A stretch of 64,000 nucleotides of DNA from Nansenia antarctica (Eukaryota; Chordata; Actinopteri; Argentiniformes; Microstomatidae), in the NCBI GenBank assembly GCA_963989245.1, contig CAXDII010000033.1, positions 1 through 64,000 of the forward strand. Direction: 5' to 3'. The notes below the pieces were generated by a model. That model saw only the letters and a list, made by a program, of their open reading frames with translations, did no database searches and was not told the DNA's origin. Position 1 is the first letter of the stretch; each line of letters begins with the position of its first letter. Made by a program: the position numbers and the translations under genes. Positions 24,134-37,684 of this stretch are shown here, in pieces.

Positions 24134-27100
24134 GCCTTTTGCTCAAAAGTGATCAACGTTTCGTTTTCGGAGTCTCTTTTGACAATCTCTTCGAGAGCTG
24201 TTTTCAGTCATTAACAGAGCTGTTCTGAAAGTGTCCAAGCGGCCTGTTCTTAGAGTGGACTGTTTTTTGCATTCGTTCTCAAGTTATATCAAACTATCAA
24301 AGTGTTGTTTTCTGCCTTTCACGAGCACATTTTGACTTGTTGTTGAATAATCCTATAATGTAACTCTAAATGACAATCAGAGCAACTTGAATTGCGTGTG
24401 TGCAGCCTTTTGCTCAAAAGTGATCAACGTTTCGTTTTCGGAGTCTCTTTTGACAATCTCTTCGAGAGCTGTTTTCAGTCATTAACAGAGCTGTTCTGAA
24501 AGTGTCCAAGCGGCCTGTTCTTAGAGTGGACTGTTTTTTGCATTCGTTCTCAAGTTATATCAAACTATCAAAGTGTTGTTTTCTGCCTTTCACGAGCACA
24601 TTTTGACTTGTTGTTGAATAATCCTATAATGTAACTCTAAATGACAATCAGAGCAACTTGAATTGCGTGTGTGCAGCCTTTTGCTCAAAAGTGATCAACG
24701 TTTCGTTTTCAGAGTCTCTTTTGACAATCTCTTCGAGAGCTGTTTTCAGTCATTAACAGAGCTGTTCTGAAAGTGTCCAAGCGGCCTGTTCTTAGAGTGG
24801 ACTGTTTTTTGCATTCGTTCTCAAGTTATATCAAACTATCAAAGTGTTGTTTTCTGCCTTTCACGAGCACATTTTGACTTGTTGTTGAATAATCCTATAA
24901 TGTAACTCTAAATGACAATCAGAGCAACTTGAATTGCGTGTGTGCAGCCTTTTGCTCAAAAGTGATCAACGTTTCATTTTCAGAGTCTCTTTTGACAATC
25001 TCTTCGAGAGCTGTTTTCAGTCATTAACAGAGCTGTTCTGAAAGTGTCCAAGCGGCCTGTTCTTAGAGTGGACTGTGTTTTGCATTCGTTCTCAAGTTAT
25101 ATCAAACTATCAAAGTGTTGTTTTCTGCCTTTCACGAGCACATTTTGACTTGTTGTTGAATAATCCTATAATGTAACTCTAAATGACAATCAGAGCAACT
25201 TGAATTGCGTGTGTGCAGCCTTTTGCTCAAAAGTGATCAACGTTTCGTTTTCGGAGTCTCTTTTGACAATCTCTTCGAGAGCTGTTTTCAGTCATTAACA
25301 GAGCTGTTCTGAAAGTGTCCAAGCGGCCTGTTCTTAGAGTGGACTGTTTTTTGCATTCGTTCTCAAGTTATATCAAACTATCAAAGTGTTGTTTTCTGCC
25401 TTTCACGAGCACATTTTGACTTGTTGTTGAATAATCCTATAATGTAACTCTAAATGACAATCAGAGCAACTTGAATTGCGTGTGTGCAGCCTTTTGCTCA
25501 AAAGTGATCAACGTTTCGTTTTCGGAGTCTCTTTTGACAATCTCTTCGAGAGCTGTTTTCAGTCATTAACAGAGCTGTTCTGAAAGTGTCCAAGCGGCCT
25601 GTTCTTAGAGTGGACTGTTTTTTGCATTCGTTCTCAAGTTATATCAAACTATCAAAGTGTTGTTTTCTGCCTTTCACGAGCACATTTTGACTTGTTGTTG
25701 AATAATCCTATAATGTAACTCTAAATGACAATCAGAGCAACTTGAATTGCGTGTGTGCAGCCTTTTGCTCAAAAGTGATCAACGTTTCGTTTTCAGAGTC
25801 TCTTTTGACAATCTCTTCGAGAGCTGTTTTCAGTCATTAACAGAGCTGTTCTGAAAGTGTCCAAGCGGCCTGTTCTTAGAGTGGACTGTGTTTTGCATTC
25901 GTTCTCAAGTTATATCAAACTATCAAAGTGTTGTTTTCTGCCTTTCACGAGCACATTTTGACTTGTTGTTGAATAATCCTATAATGTAACTCTAAATGAC
26001 AATCAGAGCAACTTGAATTGCGTGTGTGCAGCCTTTTGCTCAAAAGTGATCAACGTTTCGTTTTCGGAGTCTCTTTTGACAATCTCTTCGAGAGCTGTTT
26101 TCAGTCATTAACAGAGCTGTTCTGAAAGTGTCCAAGCGGCCTGTTCTTAGAGTGGACTGTTTTTTGCATTCGTTCTCAAGTTATATCAAACTATCAAAGT
26201 GTTGTTTTCTGCCTTTCACGAGCACATTTTGACTTGTTGTTGAATAATCCTATAATGTAACTCTAAATGACAATCAGAGCAACTTGAATTGCGTGTGTGC
26301 AGCCTTTTGCTCAAAAGTGATCAACGTTTCGTTTTCGGAGTCTCTTTTGACAATCTCTTCGAGAGCTGTTTTCAGTCATTAACAGAGCTGTTCTGAAAGT
26401 GTCCAAGCGGCCTGTTCTTAGAGTGGACTGTTTTTTGCATTCGTTCTCAAGTTATATCAAACTATCAAAGTGTTGTTTTCTGCCTTTCACGAGCACATTT
26501 TGACTTGTTGTTGAATAATCCTATAATGTAACTCTAAATGACAATCAGAGCAACTTGAATTGCGTGTGTGCAGCCTTTTGCTCAAAAGTGATCAACGTTT
26601 CGTTTTCAGAGTCTCTTTTGACAATCTCTTCGAGAGCTGTTTTCAGTCATTAACAGAGCTGTTCTGAAAATGTCCAAGCGGCCTGTTCTTAGAGTGGACT
26701 GTTTTTTGCATTCGTTCTCAAGTTATATCAAACTATCAAAGTGTTGTTTTCTGCCTTTCACGAGCACATTTTGACTTGTTGTTGAATAATCCTATAATGT
26801 AACTCTAAATGACAATCAGAGCAACTTGAATTGCGTGTGTGCAGCCTTTTGCTCAAAAGTGATCAACGTTTCGTTTTCAGAGTCTCTTTTGACAATCTCT
26901 TCGAGAGCTGTTTTCAGTAATTAACAGAGCTGTTCTGAAAGTGTCCAAGCGGCCTGTTCTTAGAGTGGACTGTTTTTTGCATTCGTTCTCAAGTTATATC
27001 AAACTATCAAAGTGTTGTTTTCTGCCTTTCTGGAGCACATTTTGACTTGTTGTTGAATAATCCTATAATGTAACTCTAAATGACAATCAGAGCAACTTGA

Positions 27101-30099
27101 ATTGCGTGTGTGCAGCCTTTTGCTCAAAAGTGATCAACGTTTCGTTTTCGGAGTCTCTTTTGACAATCTCTTAGAGAGCTGTTTTCAGTCATTAACAGAG
27201 CTGTTCTGAAAGTGTCCAAGCGGCCTGTTCTTAGAGTGGACTGTGTTTTGCATTCGTTCTCAAGTTATATCAAACTATCAAAGTGTTGTTTTCTGCCTTT
27301 CACGAGCACATTTTGACTTGTTGTTGAATAATCCTATAATGTAACTCTAAATGACAATCAGAGCAATTTGAATTGCGTGTGTGCAGCCTTTTGCTCAAAA
27401 GTGATCAACGTTTCGTTTTCGGAGTCTCTTTTGACAATCTCTTCGAGAGCTGTTTTCAGTCATTAACAGAGCTGTTCTGAAAGTGTCCAAGCGGCCTGTT
27501 CTTAGAGTGGACTGTTTTTTGCATTCGTTCTCAAGTTATATCAAACTATCAAAGTGTTGTTTTCTGCCTTTCACGAGCACATTTTGACTTGTTGTTGAAT
27601 AATCCTATAATGTAACTCTAAATGACAATCAGAGCAACTTGAATTGCGTGTGTGCAACCTTTTGCTCAAAAGTGATCAACGTTTCGTTTTCGGAGTCTCT
27701 TTTGACAATCTCTTCGAGAGCTGTTTTCAGTCATTAACAGAGCTGTTCTGAAAGTGTCCAAGCGGCCTGTTCTTAGAGTGGACTGTGTTTTTTGCATTCG
27801 TTCTCAAGTTATATCAAACTATCAAAGTGTTGTTTTCTGCCTTTCACGAGCACATTTTGACTTGTTGTTGAATAATCCTATAATGTAACTCTAAATGACA
27901 ATCAGAGCAACTTGAATTGCGTGTGTGCAGCCTTTTGCTCAAAAGTGATCAACGTTTCGTTTTCAGAGTCTCTTTTGACAATCTCTTCGAGAGCTGTTTT
28001 CAGTCATTAACAGAGCTGTTCTGAAAGTGTCCAAGCGGCCTGTTCTTAGAGTGGACTGTTTTTTGCATTCGTTCTCAAGTTATATCAAACTATCAAAGTG
28101 TTGTTTTCTGCCTTTCACGAGCACATTTTGACTTGTTGTTGAATAATCCTATAATGTAACTCTAAATGACAATCAGAGCAACTTGAATTGCGTGTGTGCA
28201 GCCTTTTGCTCAAAAGTGATCAACGTTTCGTTTTCAGAGTCTCTTTTGACAATCTCTTCGAGAGCTGTTTTCAGTCATTAACAGAGCTGTTCTGAAAGTG
28301 TCCAAGCGGCCTGTTCTTAGAGTGGACTGTGTTTTGCATTCGTTCTCAAGTTATATCAAACTATCAAAGTGTTGTTTTCTGCCTTTCACGAGCACATTTT
28401 GACTTGTTGTTGAATAATCCTATAATGTAACTCTAAATGACAATCAGAGCAACTTGAATTGCGTGTGTGCAGCCTTTTGCTCAAAAGTGATCAACGTTTC
28501 GTTTTCGGAGTCTCTTTTGACAATCTCTTCGAGAGCTGTTTTCAGTCATTAACAGAGCTGTTCTGAAAGTGTCCAAGCGGCCTGTTCTTAGAGTGGACTG
28601 TTTTTTGCATTCGTTCTCAAGTTATATCAAACTATCAAAGTGTTGTTTTCTGCCTTTCACGAGCACATTTTGACTTGTTCTTGAATAATCCTATAATGTA
28701 ACTCTAAATGACAATCAGAGCAACTTGAATTGCGTGTGTGCAGCCTTTTGCTCAAAAGTGATCAACGTTTCGTTTTCAGAGTCTCTTTTGACAATCTCTT
28801 CGAGAGCTGTTTTCAGTCATTAACAGAGCTGTTCTGAAAGTGTCCAAGCGGCCTGTTCTTAGAGTGGACTGTGTTTTGCATTCGTTCTCAAGTTATATCA
28901 AACTATCAAAGTGTTGTTTTCTGCCTTTCACGAGCACATTTTGACTTGTTGTTGAATAATCCTATAATGTAACTCTAAATGACAATCAGAGCAACTTGAA
29001 TTGCGTGTGTGCAGCCTTTTGCTCAAAAGTGATCAACGTTTCGTTTTCGGAGTCTCTTTTGACAATCTCTTCGAGAGCTGTTTTCAGTCATTAACAGAGC
29101 TGTTCTGAAAGTGTCCAAGCGGCCTGTTCTTAGAGTGGACTGTTTTTTGCATTCGTTCTCAAGTTATATCAAACTATCAAAGTGTTGTTTTCTGCCTTTC
29201 ACGAGCACATTTTGACTTGTTGTTGAATAATCCTATAATGTAACTCTAAATGACAATCAGAGCAACTTGAATTGCGTGTGTGCAGCCTTTTGCTCAAAAG
29301 TGATCAACGTTTCGTTTTCGGAGTCTCTTTTGACAATCTCTTCGAGAGCTGTTTTCAGTCATTAACAGAGCTGTTCTGAAAGTGTCCAAGCGGCCTGTTC
29401 TTAGAGTGGACTGTGTTTTTTGCATTCGTTCTCAAGTTATATCAAACTATCAAAGTGTTGTTTTCTGCCTTTCACGAGCACATTTTGACTTGTTGTTGAA
29501 TAATCCTATAATGTAACTCTAAATGACAATCAGAGCAACTTGAATTGCGTGTGTGCAGCCTTTTGCTCAAAGGTGATCAACGTTTCGTTTTCAGAGTCTC
29601 TTTTGACAATCTCTTCGAGAGCTGTTTTCAGTCATTAACAGAGCTGTTCTGAAAGTGTCCAAGCGGCCTGTTCTTAGAGTGGACTGTTTTTTGCATTCGT
29701 TCTCAAGTTATATCAAACTATCAAAGTGTTGTTTTCTGCCTTTCACGAGCACATTTTGACTTGTTGTTGAATAATCCTATAATGTAACTCTAAATGACAA
29801 TCAGAGCAACTTGAATTGCGTGTGTGCAGCCTTTTGCTCAAAAGTGATCAACGTTTCGTTTTCAGAGTCTCTTTTGACAATCTCTTCGAGAGCTGTTTTC
29901 AGTCATTAACAGAGCTGTTCTGAAAGTGTCCAAGCGGCCTGTTCTTAGAGTGGACTGTTTTTTGCATTCGTTCTCAAGTTATATCAAACTATCAAAGTGT
30001 TGTTTTCTGCCTTTCACGAGCACATTTTGACTTGTTGTTGAATAATCCTATAATGTAACTCTAAATGACAATCAGAGCAACTTGAATTGCGTGTGTGCA
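24134..30099 (+). repeat. 22-monomer HOR, copy 2 (5966 bp)
   Basis: Monomers M90-M111 repeat copy 1 monomer by monomer, including rare markers: TTTCATTTTC (24947), AAAATGTCC (26573), CAGTAATTA (26844), CTCTTAGAG (27115), the ACCTTTT start (27657), GTTCTTGAAT (28472) and AAAGGTG (29558). The correspondence ends at 30100, where the next monomer is CAGAG/TGTG, whereas copy 1 is followed by a plain monomer. Confidence 0.95.
26573..27385 (+). repeat. Trimer cassette inside 22-mer copy 2
   Basis: Same three monomers as 20607-21419, including the GCAATTTG end on the third; the G of CATTCGTT, replaced by T in copy 1, is intact here. Confidence 0.92.
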
Positions 30100-31180
30100 G
30101 CCTTTTGCTCAAAAGTGATCAACGTTTCGTTTTCAGAGTCTCTTTTGACAATCTCTTCGAGAGCTGTTTTCAGTCATTAACAGAGCTGTTCTGAAAGTGT
30201 CCAAGCGGCCTGTTCTTAGAGTGGACTGTGTTTTGCATTCGTTCTCAAGTTATATCAAACTATCAAAGTGTTGTTTTCTGCCTTTCACGAGCACATTTTG
30301 ACTTGTTGTTGAATAATCCTATAATGTAACTCTAAATGACAATCAGAGCAACTTGAATTGCGTGTGTGCAGCCTTTTGCTCAAAAGTGATCAACGTTTCG
30401 TTTTCAGAGTCTCTTTTGACAATCTCTTCGAGAGCTGTTTTCAGTCATTAACAGAGCTGTTCTGAAAGTGTCCAAGCGGCCTGTTCTTAGAGTGGACTGT
30501 TTTTTGCATTCGTTCTCAAGTTATATCAAACTATCAAAGTGTTGTTTTCTGCCTTTCACGAGCACATTTTGACTTGTTGTTGAATAATCCTATAATGTAA
30601 CTCTAAATGACAATCAGAGCAACTTGAATTGCGTGTGTGCAGCCTTTTGCTCAAAAGTGATCAACGTTTCGTTTTCAGAGTCTCTTTTGACAATCTCTTC
30701 GAGAGCTGTTTTCAGTCATTAACAGAGCTGTTCTGAAAGTGTCCAAGCGGCCTGTTCTTAGAGTGGACTGTTTTTTGCATTCGTTCTCAAGTTATATCAA
30801 ACTATCAAAGTGTTGTTTTCTGCCTTTCACGAGCACATTTTGACTTGTTGTTGAATAATCCTATAATGTAACTCTAAATGACAATCAGAGCAACTTGAAT
30901 TGCGTGTGTGCAGCCTTTTGCTCAAAAGTGATCAACGTTTCGTTTTCAGAGTCTCTTTTGACAATCTCTTCGAGAGCTGTTTTCAGTCATTAACAGAGCT
31001 GTTCTGAAAGTGTCCAAGCGGCCTGTTCTTAGAGTGGACTGTGTTTTGCATTCGTTCTCAAGTTATATCAAACTATCAAAGTGTTGTTTTCTGCCTTTCA
31101 CGAGCACATTTTGACTTGTTGAATAATCCTATAATGTAACTCTAAATGACAATCAGAGCAACTTGAATTGCGTGTGTGCA
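30100..31180 (+). repeat. Run of four CAGAG monomers, last with GTT loss
   Basis: Monomers at 30100 (TGTG), 30371, 30642 and 30913 (TGTG, 268 bp) all carry CAGAG. Together with 29558 and 29829 this makes six CAGAG monomers in a row, the longest such run in the window, and suggests local amplification of one type. Confidence 0.85.
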
Positions 31181-31720
31181 GCCTTTTGCTCAAAAGTGAT
31201 CAACGTTTCGTTTTCGGAGTCTCTTTTGACAATCTCTTCGAGAGCTGTTTTCAGTCATTAACAGAGCTGTTCTGAAAGTGTCCAAGCGGCCTGTTCTTAG
31301 AGTGGACTGTTTTTTGCATTCGTTCTCAAGTTATATCAAACTATCAAAGTGTTGTTTTCTGCCTTTCACGAGCACATTTTGACTTGTTGTTGAATAATCA
31401 TATAATGTAACTCTAAATGACAATCAGAGCAACTTGAATTGTGTGTACAGCCTTTTGCTCAAAAGTGATCAACGTTTCGTTTTCGGAGTCTCTTTTGACA
31501 ATCTCTTCGAGAGCTGTTTTCAGTCATTAACAGAGCTGTTCTGAAAGTGTCCAAGCGGCCTGTTCTTAGAGTGGACTGTTTTTTGCATTCGTTCTCAAGT
31601 TATATCAAACTATCAAAGTGTTGTTTTCTGCCTTTCACAAGCACATTTTGACTTGTTGTTGAATAATCCTATAATGTAACTCTAAATGACAATCAGAGCA
31701 ACTTGAATTGCGTGTGTGCA
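31181..31720 (+). repeat. Two monomers with rare changes
   Basis: The monomer at 31181 has ATAATCATATAATG and the short GTGTGTACA end (269 bp) otherwise confined to 11119-12196. The next (31450) has TTTCACAAGC, a CpG-to-CpA change seen again only at 61963. Confidence 0.85.
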
Positions 31721-32533
31721 GCCTTTTGCTCAAAAGTGATCAACGTTTCGTTTTCAGAGTCTCTTTTGACAATCTCTTCGAGAGCTGTTTTCAGTCATTA
31801 ACAGAGCTGTTCTGAAAATGTCCAAGCGGCCTGTTCTTAGAGTGGACTGTTTTTTGCATTCGTTCTCAAGTTATATCAAACTATCAAAGTGTTGTTTTCT
31901 GCCTTTCACGAGCACATTTTGACTTGTTGTTGAATAATCCTATAATGTAACTCTAAATGACAATCAGAGCAACTTGAATTGCGTGTGTGCAGCCTTTTGC
32001 ACAAAAGTGATCAACGTTTCGTTTTCAGAGTCTCTTTTGACAATCTCTTCGAGAGCTGTTTTCAGTAATTAACAGAGCTGTTCTGAAAGTGTCCAAGCGG
32101 CCTGTTCTTAGAGTGGACTGTTTTTTGCATTCGTTCTCAAGTTATATCAAACTATCAAAGTGTTGTTTTCTGCCTTTCTGGAGCACATTTTGACTTGTTG
32201 TTGAATAATCCTATAATGTAACTCTAAATGACAATCAGAGCAACTTGAATTGCGTGTGTGCAGCCTTTTGCTCAAAAGTGATCAACGTTTCGTTTTCGGA
32301 GTCTCTTTTGACAATCTCTTAGAGAGCTGTTTTCAGTCATTAACAGAGCTGTTCTGAAAGTGTCCAAGCGGCCTGTTCTTAGAGTGGACTGTGTTTTGCA
32401 TTCGTTCTCAAGTTATATCAAACTATCAAAGTGTTGTTTTCTGCCTTTCACGAGCACATTTTGACTTGTTGTTGAATAATCCTATAATGTAACTCTAAAT
32501 GACAATCAGAGCAACTTGAATTGCGTGTGTGCA
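31721..32533 (+). repeat. Trimer cassette, copy with TTGCAC
   Basis: AAAATGTCC (31721), TTGCAC/CAGTAATTA/TCTGGAG (31992), CTCTTAGAG/TGTG (32263). The TTGCAC mark links it to the copy at 17355-18167 and not to the closer copies inside the 22-mers. Confidence 0.9.
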
Positions 32534-34430
32534 GCCTTTTGCTCAAAAGTGATCAACGTTTCGTTTTCGGAGTCTCTTTTGACAATCTCTTCGAGAGCTG
32601 TTTTCAGTCATTAACAGAGCTGTTCTGAAAGTGTCCAAGCGGCCTGTTCTTAGAGTGGACTGTTTTTTGCATTCGTTCTCAAGTTATATCAAACTATCAA
32701 AGTGTTGTTTTCTGCCTTTCACGAGCACATTTTGACTTGTTGTTGAATAATCCTATAATGTAACTCTAAATGACAATCAGAGCAACTTGAATTGCGTGTG
32801 TGCAGCCTTTTGCTCAAAAGTGATCAACGTTTCGTTTTCGGAGTCTCTTTTGACAATCTCTTCGAGAGCTGTTTTCAGTCATTAACAGAGCTGTTCTGAA
32901 AGTGTCCAAGTGGCCTGTTCTTAGAGTGGACTGTTTTTTGCATTCGTTCTCAAGTTATATCAAACTATCAAAGTGTTGTTTTCTGCCTTTCACGAGCACA
33001 TTTTGACTTGTTGTTGAATAATCCTATAATGTAACTCTAAATGACAATCAGAGCAACTTGAATTGCGTGTGTGCAGCCTTTTGCTCAAAAGTGATCAACG
33101 TTTCGTTTTCGGAGTCTCTTTTGACAATCTCTTCGAGAGCTGTTTTCAGTCATTAACAGAGCTGTTCTGAAAGTGTCCAAGCGGCCTGTTCTTAGAGTGG
33201 ACTGTTTTTTGCATTCGTTCTCAAGTTATATCAAACTATCAAAGTGTTGTTTTCTGCCTTTCACGAGCACATTTTGACTTGTTGTTGAATAATCCTATAA
33301 TGTAACTCTAAATGACAATCAGAGCAACTTGAATTGCGTGTGTGCAGCCTTTTGCTCAAAAGTGATCAACGTTTCGTTTTCAGAGTCTCTTTTGACAATC
33401 TCTTCGAGAGCTGTTTTCAGTCATTAACAGAGCTGTTCTGAAAGTGTCCAAGCGGCCTGTTCTTAGAGTGGACTGTTTTTTGCATTCGTTCTCAAGTTAT
33501 ATCAAACTATCAAAGTGTTGTTTTCTGCCTTTCACGAGCACATTTTGACTTGTTGTTGAATAATCCTATAATGTAACTCTAAATGACAATCAGAGCAACT
33601 TGAATTGCGTGTGTGCAGCCTTTTGCTCAAAAGTGATCAACGTTTCGTTTTCAGAGTCTCTTTTGACAATCTCTTCGAGAGCTGTTTTCAGTCATTAACA
33701 GAGCTGTTCTGAAAGTGTCCAAGCGGCCTGTTCTTAGAGTGGACTGTGTTTTGCATTCGTTCTCAAGTTATATCAAACTATCAAAGTGTTGTTTTCTGCC
33801 TTTCACGAGCACATTTTGACTTGTTGTTGAATAATCCTATAATGTAACTCTAAATGACAATCAGAGCAACTTGAATTGCGTGTGTGCAGCCTTTTGCTCA
33901 AAAGTGATCAACGTTTCGTTTTCGGAGTCTCTTTTGACAATCTCTTCGAGAGCTGTTTTCAGTCATTAACAGAGCTGTTCTGAAAGTGTCCAAGCGGCCT
34001 GTTCTTAGAGTGGACTGTTTTTTGCATTCGTTCTCAAGTTATATCAAACTATCAAAGTGTTGTTTTCTGCCTTTCACGAGCACATTTTGACTTGTTCTTG
34101 AATAATCCTATAATGTAACTCTAAATGACAATCAGAGCAACTTGAATTGCGTGTGTGCAGCCTTTTGCTCAAAAGTGATCAACGTTTCGTTTTCAGAGTC
34201 TCTTTTGACAATCTCTTCGAGAGCTGTTTTCAGTCATTAACAGAGCTGTTCTGAAAGTGTCCAAGCGGCCTGTTCTTAGAGTGGACTGTTTTTTGCATTC
34301 GTTCTCAAGTTATATCAAACTATCAAAGTGTTGTTTTCTGCCTTTCACGAGCACATTTTGACTTGTTGTTGAATAATCCTATAATGTAACTCTAAATGAC
34401 AATCAGAGCAACTTGAATTGCGTGTGTGCA
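32534..34430 (+). repeat. Rearranged 22-mer fragment
   Basis: Seven monomers: plain (32534), CAAGTGGCC (32805), plain (33076), CAGAG (33347), CAGAG/TGTG (33618), GTTCTTGAAT (33889), CAGAG (34160). The CAGAG, CAGAG/TGTG, GTTCTTG series matches 21964-22776 and 27930-28742, but the spacer before it has changed: two plain-type monomers in place of one insertion monomer. Confidence 0.8.
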
Positions 34431-34972
34431 GCCTTTTGCTCAAAAGTGATCAACGTTTCGTTTTCAGAGTCTCTTTTGACAATCTCTTCGAGAGCTGTTT
34501 TCAGTCATTAACAGAGCTGTTCTGAAAATGTCCAAGCGGCCTGTTCTTAGAGTGGACTGTTTTTTGCATTCGTTCTCAAGTTATATCAAACTATCAAAGT
34601 GTTGTTTTCTGCCTTTCACGAGCACATTTTGACTTGTTGTTGAATAATCCTATAATGTAACTCTAAATGACAATCAGAGCAACTTGAATTGCGTGTGTGC
34701 AGCCTTTTGCTCAAAAGTGATCAACGTTTCGTTTTCAGAGTCTCTTTTGACAATCTCTTCGAGAGCTGTTTTCAGTAATTAACAGAGCTGTTCTGAAAGT
34801 GTCCAAGCGGCCTGTTCTTAGAGTGGACTGTTTTTTGCATTCGTTCTCAAGTTATATCAAACTATCAAAGTGTTGTTTTCTGCCTTTCTGGAGCACATTT
34901 TGACTTGTTGTTGAATAATCCTATAATGTAACTCTAAATGACAATCAGAGCAACTTGAATTGCGTGTGTGCA
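34431..34972 (+). repeat. Truncated cassette (two of three monomers)
   Basis: AAAATGTCC (34431) and CAGTAATTA/TCTGGAG (34702) are followed directly by an insertion monomer at 34973; the CTCTTAGAG monomer and the plain monomer after it are missing. This fits a deletion of two whole monomers. Confidence 0.85.
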
Positions 34973-36329
34973 GCCTTTTGCTCAAAAGTGATCAACGTTT
35001 CGTTTTCGGAGTCTCTTTTGACAATCTCTTCGAGAGCTGTTTTCAGTCATTAACAGAGCTGTTCTGAAAGTGTCCAAGCGGCCTGTTCTTAGAGTGGACT
35101 GTGTTTTTTGCATTCGTTCTCAAGTTATATCAAACTATCAAAGTGTTGTTTTCTGCCTTTCACGAGCACATTTTGACTTGTTGTTGAATAATCCTATAAT
35201 GTAACTCTAAATGACAATCAGAGCAACTTGAATTGCGTGTGTGCAGCCTTTTGCTCAAAAGTGATCAACGTTTCGTTTTCAGAGTCTCTTTTGACAATCT
35301 CTTCGAGAGCTGTTTTCAGTCATTAACAGAGCTGTTCTGAAAGTGTCCAAGCGGCCTGTTCTTAGAGTGGACTGTTTTTTGCATTCGTTCTCAAGTTATA
35401 TCAAACTATCAAAGTGTTGTTTTCTGCCTTTCACGAGCACATTTTGACTTGTTGTTGAATAATCCTATAATGTAACTCTAAATGACAATCAGAGCAACTT
35501 GAATTGCGTGTGTGCAGCCTTTTGCTCAAAAGTGATCAACGTTTCGTTTTCAGAGTCTCTTTTGACAATCTCTTCGAGAGCTGTTTTCAGTCATTAACAG
35601 AGCTGTTCTGAAAGTGTCCAAGCGGCCTGTTCTTAGAGTGGACTGTTTTTTGCATTCGTTCTCAAGTTATATCAAACTATCAAAGTGTTGTTTTCTGCCT
35701 TTCACGAGCACATTTTGACTTGTTGTTGAATAATCCTATAATGTAACTCTAAATGACAATCAGAGCAACTTGAATTGCGTGTGTGCAGCCTTTTGCTCAA
35801 AAGTGATCAACGTTTCGTTTTCAGAGTCTCTTTTGACAATCTCTTCGAGAGCTGTTTTCAGTCATTAACAGAGCTGTTCTGAAAGTGTCCAAGCGGCCTG
35901 TTCTTAGAGTGGACTGTGTTTTGCATTCGTTCTCAAGTTATATCAAACTATCAAAGTGTTGTTTTCTGCCTTTCACGAGCACATTTTGACTTGTTGTTGA
36001 ATAATCCTATAATGTAACTCTAAATGACAATCAGAGCAACTTGAATTGCGTGTGTGCAGCCTTTTGCTCAAAAGTGATCAACGTTTCGTTTTCAGAGTCT
36101 CTTTTGACAATCTCTTCGAGAGCTGTTTTCAGTCATTAACAGAGCTGTTCTGAAAGTGTCCAAGCGGCCTGTTCTTAGAGTGGACTGTTTTTTGCATTCG
36201 TTCTCAAGTTATATCAAACTATCAAAGTGTTGTTTTCTGCCTTTCACGAGCACATTTTGACTTGTTGTTGAATAATCCTATAATGTAACTCTAAATGACA
36301 ATCAGAGCAACTTGAATTGCGTGTGTGCA
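34973..36329 (+). repeat. End of zone 3
   Basis: Insertion monomer (34973), then CAGAG (35246), CAGAG (35517), CAGAG/TGTG (35788) and CAGAG (36059). No private zone 3 marker appears after this. Confidence 0.8.
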
Positions 36330-37684
36330 GTCTTTTGCTCAAAAGTGATCAACGTTTCGTTTTCGGAGTCTCTTTTGACAATCTCTTCGAGAGCTGTTTT
36401 CAGTCATTAACAGAGCTGTTCTGAAAGTGTCCAAGCGGCCTGTTCTTAGAGTGGACTGTTTTTTGCATTCGTTCTCAAGTTATATCAAACTATCAAAGTG
36501 TTGTTTTCTGCCTTTCACGAGCACATTTTGACTTGTTGTTGAATAATCCTATAATGTAACTCTAAATGACAATCAGAGCAACTTGAATTGCGTGTGTGCA
36601 GCCTTTTGCTCAAAAGTGATCAACGTTTCGCTTTCAGAGTCTCTTTTGACAATCTCTTCGAGAGCTGTTTTCAGTCATTAACAGAGCTGTTCTGAAAGTG
36701 TCCAAGCGGCCTGTTCTTAGAGTGGACTGTTTTTTGCATTCGTTCTCAAGTTATATCAAACTATCAAAGTGTTGTTTTCTGCCTTTCACGAGCACATTTT
36801 GACTTGTTGTTGAATAATCCTATAATGTAACTCTAAATGACAATCAGAGCAACTTGAATTGCGTGTGTGCAGCCTTTTGCTCAAAAGTGATCAACGTTTC
36901 GCTTTCAGAGTCTCTTTTGACAATCTCTTCGAGAGCTGTTTTCAGTCATTAACAGAGCTGTTCTGAAAGTGTCCAAGCGGCCTGTTCTTAGAGTGGACTG
37001 TTTTTTGCATTCGTTCTCAAGTTATATCAAACTATCAAAGTGTTGTTTTCTGCCTTTCACGAGCACATTTTGACTTGTTGTTGAATAATCCTATAATGTA
37101 ACTCTAAATGACAATCAGAGCAACTTGAATTGCGTGTGTGCAGCCTTTTGCTCAAAAGTGATCAACGTTTCGTTTTCGGAGTCTCTTTTGACAATCTCTT
37201 CGAGAGCTGTTTTCAGTCATTAACAGAGCTGTTCTGAAAGTGTCCAAGCGGCCTGTTCTTAGAGTGGACTGTGTTTTGCATTCGTTCTCAAGTTATATCA
37301 AACTATCAAAGTGTTGTTTTCTGCCTTTCACGAGCACATTTTGACTTGTTGTTGAATAATCCTATAATGTAACTCTAAATGACAATCAGAGCAACTTGAA
37401 TTGCGTGTGTGCAGCCTTTTGCTCAAAAGTGATCAACGTTTCGTTTTCGGAGTCTCTTTTGACAATCTCTTCGAGAGCTGTTTTCAGTCATTAACAGAGC
37501 TGTTCTGAAAGTGTCCAAGCGGCCTGTTCTTAGAGTGGACTGTTTTTTGCATTCGTTCTCAAGTTATATCAAACTATCAAAGTGTTGTTTTCTGCCTTTC
37601 ACGAGCACATTTTGACTTGTTGTTGAATAATCCTATAATGTAACTCTAAATGACAATCAGAGCAACTTGAATTGCGTGTGTGCA

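Larger units (their letters stand above)
17355..36329 (+). repeat. Zone 3: 22-monomer HOR family
   Basis: 70 monomers (M65-M134). Markers largely private to this zone are GAAAATGTCC, CAGTAATTA with TTTCTGGAGC, CTCTTAGAG, TTTCATTTTC, GTTCTTGAAT and AAAGGTGATC. The centre is two tandem copies of a 5966-bp unit (18168-30099); both flanks hold partial or rearranged versions of the same monomer types. Confidence 0.93.
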
